Shown piece by piece: positions 5,483-8,284 of a stretch of DNA of 8,284 nucleotides. The stretch is from Candidatus Aerophobus profundus SCGC AAA252-L23 (GTDB lineage Bacteria > Aerophobota > Aerophobia > Aerophobales > Aerophobaceae): positions 1 to 8,284 of the forward strand of contig AQRW01000083.1 of assembly GCA_000402295.1 (NCBI GenBank). The letters run 5' to 3'. The number at the start of each line of letters is the position of its first letter. Within the stretch, counting starts at the first letter, position 1. Under the pieces are notes generated by a model. The model was given only the letters and a program-made list of their open reading frames with translations, was not told where the DNA came from and ran no database searches. Both the position numbers and the translations under genes were made by a program.

Positions 5483-5696
5483 CTACTTAGATATTTTTTC
5501 GGTCTGGAGGATGAATGTCTGGTTCAACATGGTTTCAGCCGATACTTCTAGGGAAGCACAAAACTATCCGGAAAAATATCGGAGTGTAGTAGTCCAAGTT
5601 GCTGGTTACAGCGAATATTTTACCGAGCTTCATGAAGATCTCCAGGACGACATCGTTCCCAGAGCAGAATACAGATTATGGAGAGCTGAAATATAG
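5483..5696 (+). pseudogene. C-terminal remnant of a glycyl-radical enzyme (pyruvate formate-lyase/dehydratase type)
   Basis: Only the last ~70 codons of an enzyme usually near 800 residues remain. Bases 5483-5506 encode LLRYFFGL, matching the family's helix before 'GGMHVQFN'. The reading then shifts frame at about 5507-5511 and continues as MNVWFNMVSADTSREAQ, NYPEKYRSVVVQ, VAGYSEYF and LQDDIVPRAEY, to a stop at 5694-5696. That is the standard glycyl-radical C-terminus: AQ-x-x-PEKY, the radical loop (R)V(S/A)GY(S/T), then LQDEII-x-R. The radical glycine would be at 5604-5606. The normally conserved Arg before VAG is Gln (CAA). A TAG lies just upstream in the first frame, and no start codon has a properly spaced ribosome-binding site. 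A free-standing YfiD/GrcA-like spare domain is the alternative, but the frameshift and lost Arg favour a dead gene. The AllA-family gene follows 48 bases on. Confidence 0.82.
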
Positions 5697-5744
5697 AGAT
5701 ACCAAGGTGTGCTTTTGGCAAAAACAGTCAAGAGGAGAGAAAAA

Positions 5745-6242
5745 ATGGAAATCAGAGAAATAAGGATTGAACCATTAACGGAGATTTCCCCGTCCGGTTT
5801 TGAACCATACGGTCAAATTATGGGCCTGGAGGGGGAAGTCCCGTTGGAGAATTTGGCCCATGTTTCTTACTGGACCAAGAATGTGGATCTGGGGCCCAGT
5901 GAGGAGAAGATTGATTTAGGTCTCCTTCTCTGCAAGAGAACGGAGGCACCAGTTACAAAAATGGAAAGACATAAACTGACTTCGGAGAGTTTCGTTTCCC
6001 TAAGCGGCCAGGCAATTTTTGTTATGGCGCCAGCCGATAATCGAAAGGAAATGCCGGACCTGACAAGAATTCGCGCTTTTCTTTTAAACGGTACTTTGGG
6101 TGTCGCTCTCAACAAAGGAACCTGGCACTGGCCGCCGATTCCTCTGGAAAAAACCGCTAAATTTACCCTACTAAGAAAAGGAGAACTCTCAGATCCCACC
6201 GACATGAAAGATCTGGGGCTGGAATTGAGATTGATCATTTGA
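5745..6242 (+). CDS. Ureidoglycolate lyase (AllA) family protein
   Basis: Cupin-fold enzyme family; AllA splits ureidoglycolate into glyoxylate and urea in allantoin degradation. The start is ATG 5745, seven bases after GAGGAG (5732-5737); an in-frame GTG at 5709 lacks such a site. At 165 residues it matches the usual ~160-170. Family landmarks: SGFEPYGQI (17-25), MERHKLTSESFVSLSG (73-88), PDLTRIRAFLLNGTLGV (104-120), and LNKGTWHWPPIPL (122-134), equivalent to the GxWHHP motif of AllA, followed by the last strands TAKFTLLRKG. The second His of WHHP is Trp here (WHWP). No allantoin-pathway gene (allantoinase, allantoate amidohydrolase, permease) is in the window. Its setting with a URO-D protein, a glycyl-radical remnant and a sugar-type binding protein makes action on another small 2-hydroxy or sugar-acid substrate possible. 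Family confident, substrate not. Confidence 0.82.
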   Translation: MEIREIRIEPLTEISPSGFEPYGQIMGLEGEVPLENLAHVSYWTKNVDLGPSEEKIDLGLLLCKRTEAPVTKMERHKLTSESFVSLSGQAIFVMAPADNRKEMPDLTRIRAFLLNGTLGVALNKGTWHWPPIPLEKTAKFTLLRKGELSDPTDMKDLGLELRLII

Positions 6243-6333
6243 CCGGTTACCACTGGTGAGCTCATCAGGAGATAAAAGACTAGTGAAAAACCCTAACCGT
6301 CTCGTTGCATTTTGGTGTTCAATATCATTGTAG

Positions 6334-6504
6334 TCAGGTACACAGGCAACAGAGAACTTGATACAAGCACCAGCCTATCTTAAGATAGGCGTGGAAGTAG
6401 CAAGCCAAGTTCATCGACCTGAAGCCAAAACGGCTATGAAGATAGGTTGGGTTAATTGGCAGGGTTGGAAGCCGGGCGGAACGGTGGCTACTCAAGAACA
6501 ATAG
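6334..6504 (+). other. Unidentified 56-codon open frame, possible gene remnant
   Basis: The frame is open from after TAG (6331-6333) to TAG (6502-6504). It encodes a Trp- and Gly-containing segment including VASQVHRPEAKTAMKIGW and QGWKPGGTV near its end. Possible starts (TTG 6358, GTG 6391, ATG 6433) have no Shine-Dalgarno site. I do not recognise the sequence. It could be the C-terminus of a decayed gene or chance; in this composition a frame this long is not rare. Confidence 0.2.
6373..6390. promoter_or_regulatory. 18-base perfect palindrome (candidate operator or hairpin)
   Basis: GCCTATCTTAAGATAGGC is perfectly self-complementary (9+9). As RNA it folds into a seven-pair stem with a TTAA loop. 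There is no T-run, so it is not a classical terminator. A related half-site, AAGATAGG, recurs at 6437-6444. As DNA it would suit a dimeric repressor controlling the downstream binding-protein gene, 272 bases away; that distance and the lack of a clear promoter weaken the idea. Confidence 0.45.
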
Positions 6505-6524
6505 AGAAACCAAAGGAAGAAGCC

Positions 6525-6539
6525 AAAGGAGGTGATATC
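6525..6539 (+). promoter_or_regulatory. Orphan perfect ribosome-binding site with ATC where ATG is expected
   Basis: AAAGGAGGTGAT (6525-6536) matches 11 bases of the sequence complementary to a typical 16S rRNA 3' end. The next codon, at the usual place in 'GGAGGTGATATG' gene starts, is ATC (6537-6539). The frame runs on as IRIFTETFTTKRWMIDSVG and stops at 6612-6614. It looks like a gene start destroyed by a G-to-C change, with the rest lost or shifted. Confidence 0.4.
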
Positions 6540-6661
6540 AGAATTTTCACGGAAACTTTCACTACCAAGAGGTGGATGATTGACTCGGTAGGTGCTTTCC
6601 TTGTTCGTTGTTAAAAGGAAGTGAGGAGTGGGTGTTACAGATAAAAGAGGAGGATAATACT

Positions 6662-8002
6662 ATGAAGGGTAAGATAAAAGTTCTGATAAGAGCTTTGTGC
6701 TTAGTTACTGTTTTGGTAAGTGGCACATTGATCAGTGTTAATGCAACAGAATATCCCGCATCGTGGAGGGGTAAAACTCTCACCATAATGATGCAGGCCG
6801 GTGATGTCTCGGGACCCATGATGGTGCAGGAAGAATTCGAGGCGATGACTGGGGCGAAATTGGAGATAGTAGGAATTCCCATGGCAAATCTGTACGAGAA
6901 AATAGTCACAGAATTGGTGAGTCAAACTGGGGCCTATAATCTCATCGAATACTACTACCAATGGAAGGGAGTTTTGTTTGGAGAAGGCTATTTCACACCA
7001 TTAGAACAGTTTTTTCGGGATGAAACATTTGTGTACGATCACTTTCCCTTATTACTGGACGCATACGGCACGTGGGAGGGAACAATCTATGGATTGCCTT
7101 ATGATGGTGATGTTCAAATATTGTACTACCGCAAAGATCTCTTTTCCGATCCAAAGAACAAAGCAGAATTTGCGAAACAGTTTGGTTACGAACTTGTTCC
7201 CCCGGAAACCTGGGACCAGTATTTGGACGCGGCAAAATTTTTTACCAGGGGTAGTGAAGCAGGGAATCCAAATATAAACTACGGTGGGGTTAAGTACGGA
7301 ACTGCCCTTATGGCAATGCGAGGGGACTATCTTATCGGGTTATTCTTAAGTCGATTTGCTGCTAATGGTGGTGCTTGGTTTGATGACTCTGGCAGGCCAG
7401 CCATTGACTCGGAGGCTGGAATGCGGGCACTCGATAGCCTGAAGGCAGCAGTACCTTACTCACCTCCGGGTACCCTATCCTTCTCCTACATGGAAGTAAA
7501 AGAAGCCTTTAATAAGGGAGAAGCGGCTATGTGTGAACAATGGACAGGTATAGGTGACATAGATCCTAAGCAGTCTGTTGTCGTTGGGAAAAGCGACTAT
7601 AAGATCTTACCAAAGGGTGGATCTGGTTTGAGTGCTCCCTGTCTAGCTGGTGGTGCGGGCATTGGGATTCCTGTGGATGCCCGGGACAAAGACCTAGGGT
7701 TTGCCTTCCTGGAGTTCTTGGGTCTACCGAAAAACCAAAAGAAAATCTCTCTCGCGGCTACTGGCGTTGATCCTACACGAGCGTCCGTATATAATGATCC
7801 AGGATTTCGAGCCGGATTTCCTTACTGGAAGGCAGGTCTGGACTCTTTCCAGAAAGGCGCCATGTTCATTACAAGTGAATTGGGTACCGACATGAATGAA
7901 ATCTTGGCACTAAAAATATCTCAGTGTTTGGCAGGAAAGAAAACTTCTCAGCAAGCTTTAGGCGAAGCAGCAAAGGAATGGCGTACATTGTTAGGGCAGT
8001 AA
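6662..8002 (+). CDS. ABC transporter extracellular substrate-binding protein (family 1, sugar type)
   Basis: A secreted or membrane-associated receptor that captures a solute, probably a carbohydrate, and hands it to an ABC permease. The start is ATG 6662, seven bases after GAGGAGGA (6647-6654); an upstream in-frame TTG at 6608 has no such site. The 446 residues begin with a signal peptide: KGKIKVLIR basic part, hydrophobic core 11-25, and a probable signal peptidase I cut after V-N-A28. There is no lipobox cysteine at that place, so lipid anchoring is not predicted. The mature part follows the SBP_bac_1/8 pattern: KTLTIMMQ first strand, FEAMTGAKLEIVGIP (59-73), the hinge motif GLPYDGDVQILYYRKDLF (144-161), PPETWDQYLDAAKFF near 181, and an Asn/Gly-rich centre with Trp residues suited to stacking on sugars. 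No permease follows within the remaining 282 bases. Ligand unknown. Confidence 0.92.
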   Translation: MKGKIKVLIRALCLVTVLVSGTLISVNATEYPASWRGKTLTIMMQAGDVSGPMMVQEEFEAMTGAKLEIVGIPMANLYEKIVTELVSQTGAYNLIEYYYQWKGVLFGEGYFTPLEQFFRDETFVYDHFPLLLDAYGTWEGTIYGLPYDGDVQILYYRKDLFSDPKNKAEFAKQFGYELVPPETWDQYLDAAKFFTRGSEAGNPNINYGGVKYGTALMAMRGDYLIGLFLSRFAANGGAWFDDSGRPAIDSEAGMRALDSLKAAVPYSPPGTLSFSYMEVKEAFNKGEAAMCEQWTGIGDIDPKQSVVVGKSDYKILPKGGSGLSAPCLAGGAGIGIPVDARDKDLGFAFLEFLGLPKNQKKISLAATGVDPTRASVYNDPGFRAGFPYWKAGLDSFQKGAMFITSELGTDMNEILALKISQCLAGKKTSQQALGEAAKEWRTLLGQ

Positions 8003-8096
8003 TCGGGGTTCCAATTGTGATAAAGAAGTATTGAAAACTTGCAGAATCATTTGAGATTTGGTGGACATAGACAGATGGGAAGAGGTAAAAATGGGA

Positions 8097-8284
8097 CTAT
8101 GACGCGATTTTCACCGGTCGGAGAGTTGACATGGTAGAAACTGTGGCTAATTCAAGGGAGTGATACAGTCCCTCCTCGCAAGCCGGCCTGAATAGTTCTT
8201 GTGCTCTGTTTTGCATTTCCTCATTATGTTTTCCCAATTTCGCTTTTGAGGATCGGGCCGGCTTGCGGGTAAGTTTGACAAAAA
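8097..8284 (-). CDS. Possible 3' end of a minus-strand gene entering from the right edge
   Basis: On the minus strand one frame is open for 62 codons from the window edge down to a TAG (complement of 8097-8099). It includes a helix-like segment KLGKHNEEMQNRAQELF followed by RPACEEGLYHSLELATV. I do not recognise it. An open frame this long at an edge can occur by chance, and the 15-base inverted repeat at 8177-8267 lies inside it, which is unusual for coding sequence. If real, it is convergent with the binding-protein gene. Confidence 0.22.
   Translation of the reverse strand, partial: FVKLTRKPARSSKAKLGKHNEEMQNRAQELFRPACEEGLYHSLELATVSTMSTLRPVKIAS
8177..8267. repeat. Long inverted repeat, 15-base arms around a 61-base AT-rich core
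   Basis: The left arm CGCAAGCCGGCCTGA (8177-8191) is complementary to TCGGGCCGGCTTGCG (8253-8267), with 12 outer pairs perfect and one G-T pair further in. The arms are GC-rich and the 61-base core AT-rich. It lies 174 bases after the binding-protein stop. It could be a small non-autonomous element with terminal inverted repeats, a stable RNA hairpin at the end of a transcript, or the edge of a dispersed repeat. No flanking target duplication is evident, and no T-run follows. Confidence 0.55.

Larger units (their letters stand above)
6243..6661. other. 419-base non-coding or decayed stretch before the binding-protein gene
   Basis: No intact gene. It contains an 18-base perfect palindrome (6373-6390), a 56-codon open + frame (6334-6504) with no supported start, a perfect but orphaned ribosome-binding site (6525-6536), and the good binding site for the gene at 6662. 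I find no strong sigma70 promoter: TTGACT at 6579-6584 has no acceptable -10. This could be a long leader or the remains of one or two small genes. Confidence 0.5.
8003..8284. other. Right-edge stretch after the binding-protein gene
   Basis: No + strand gene is visible. ATG 8091 has GAAGAGG upstream but reaches a stop after three codons, which could be a broken permease start or chance. A TTGACA at 8126-8131 has only a poor -10 17 bases on (AATTCA). Another TTGACA at 8275-8280 lies at the edge and could be the -35 box of a gene outside the window. Confidence 0.4.

Noticed and set aside
5442..5696. Intact YfiD/GrcA-like free-standing glycyl-radical domain
   Set aside because: No ribosome-binding site for ATG 5442; the matching N-terminal part lies in a different frame; the conserved Arg before the radical loop is lost. 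A remnant explains all three.
5867..6265. 132-codon minus-strand open frame
   Set aside because: It lies antisense within the AllA-family gene, has no family resemblance and no ribosome-binding site. The + strand frame has clear motifs.
6608..6661. Longer N-terminus for the binding protein from TTG 6608
   Set aside because: It would put 18 mostly charged residues before a standard signal peptide; ATG 6662 follows a near-perfect GAGGAGGA.
6562..6909. 115-codon minus-strand open frame
   Set aside because: Antisense to the signal peptide and first domain of the binding protein; the sequence looks like a shadow and has no start signal.
8126..8154. TTGACA followed 17 bases later by AATTCA as a promoter
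   Set aside because: The -10 matches at only two of six positions and no gene follows on the + strand.
3769..8284. CRISPR array, toxin-antitoxin, defence or phage module
   Set aside because: I found no regularly spaced direct repeats, no integrase, transposase or nuclease motifs, and no paired small genes of toxin-antitoxin type.

Overview
The window looks like chromosomal DNA from a moderately AT-rich, probably anaerobic bacterium. The evidence is a V-type (not F-type) ATPase subunit, purine-rich Shine-Dalgarno sites, a mycobacterial/mitochondrial-type bS22/mS38-like mini-protein, a bacterial gltX, and the remnant of an oxygen-sensitive glycyl-radical enzyme. The gene mix and a dispersed-repeat-like palindromic element resemble uncultured candidate-phylum or thermophile-type genomes. 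That lineage guess is inference only.

Left half (1-3768): compact housekeeping DNA, all on the + strand. A V-type ATPase subunit F (57-377) is followed by a UPF0280/ApbE-like protein (445-1182), whose stop overlaps the start of a membrane-anchored TPR protein (1182-1871). A 230-base gap holds a cloverleaf-like palindromic element. Then comes a tight translation cluster: a 29-residue, extremely basic bS22/COX24-type protein (2102-2191), glutamyl-tRNA synthetase gltX (2206-3687), and tRNA-Gln(CTG) starting seven bases after the gltX stop (3695-3768).

Right half (3769-8284): looser, accessory-looking DNA, apparently catabolic. A clear sigma70-type promoter (TTGACA, 17-base spacer, TATATT) with a near-duplicated motif in and upstream of its spacer precedes a URO-D-superfamily gene (4078-5250). 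After it comes a frameshifted 3' remnant of a glycyl-radical enzyme (5483-5696), then a ureidoglycolate lyase (AllA)-family gene (5745-6242). A 419-base stretch follows with an 18-base perfect palindrome, an unexplained open frame, and a perfect ribosome-binding site facing ATC instead of ATG. The last gene is a secreted ABC sugar-type substrate-binding protein (6662-8002). The final 280 bases hold a 15-base inverted repeat and possibly the 3' end of a minus-strand gene.

Reading: the left half is core energy and translation machinery. The right half looks like an uptake and catabolism locus that has partly decayed: one enzyme is reduced to its last ~70 codons, one gene start seems lost, and no permease directly follows the binding protein. 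I see no mobile-element gene, CRISPR array or defence system, and no convincing previously undescribed multi-gene system.
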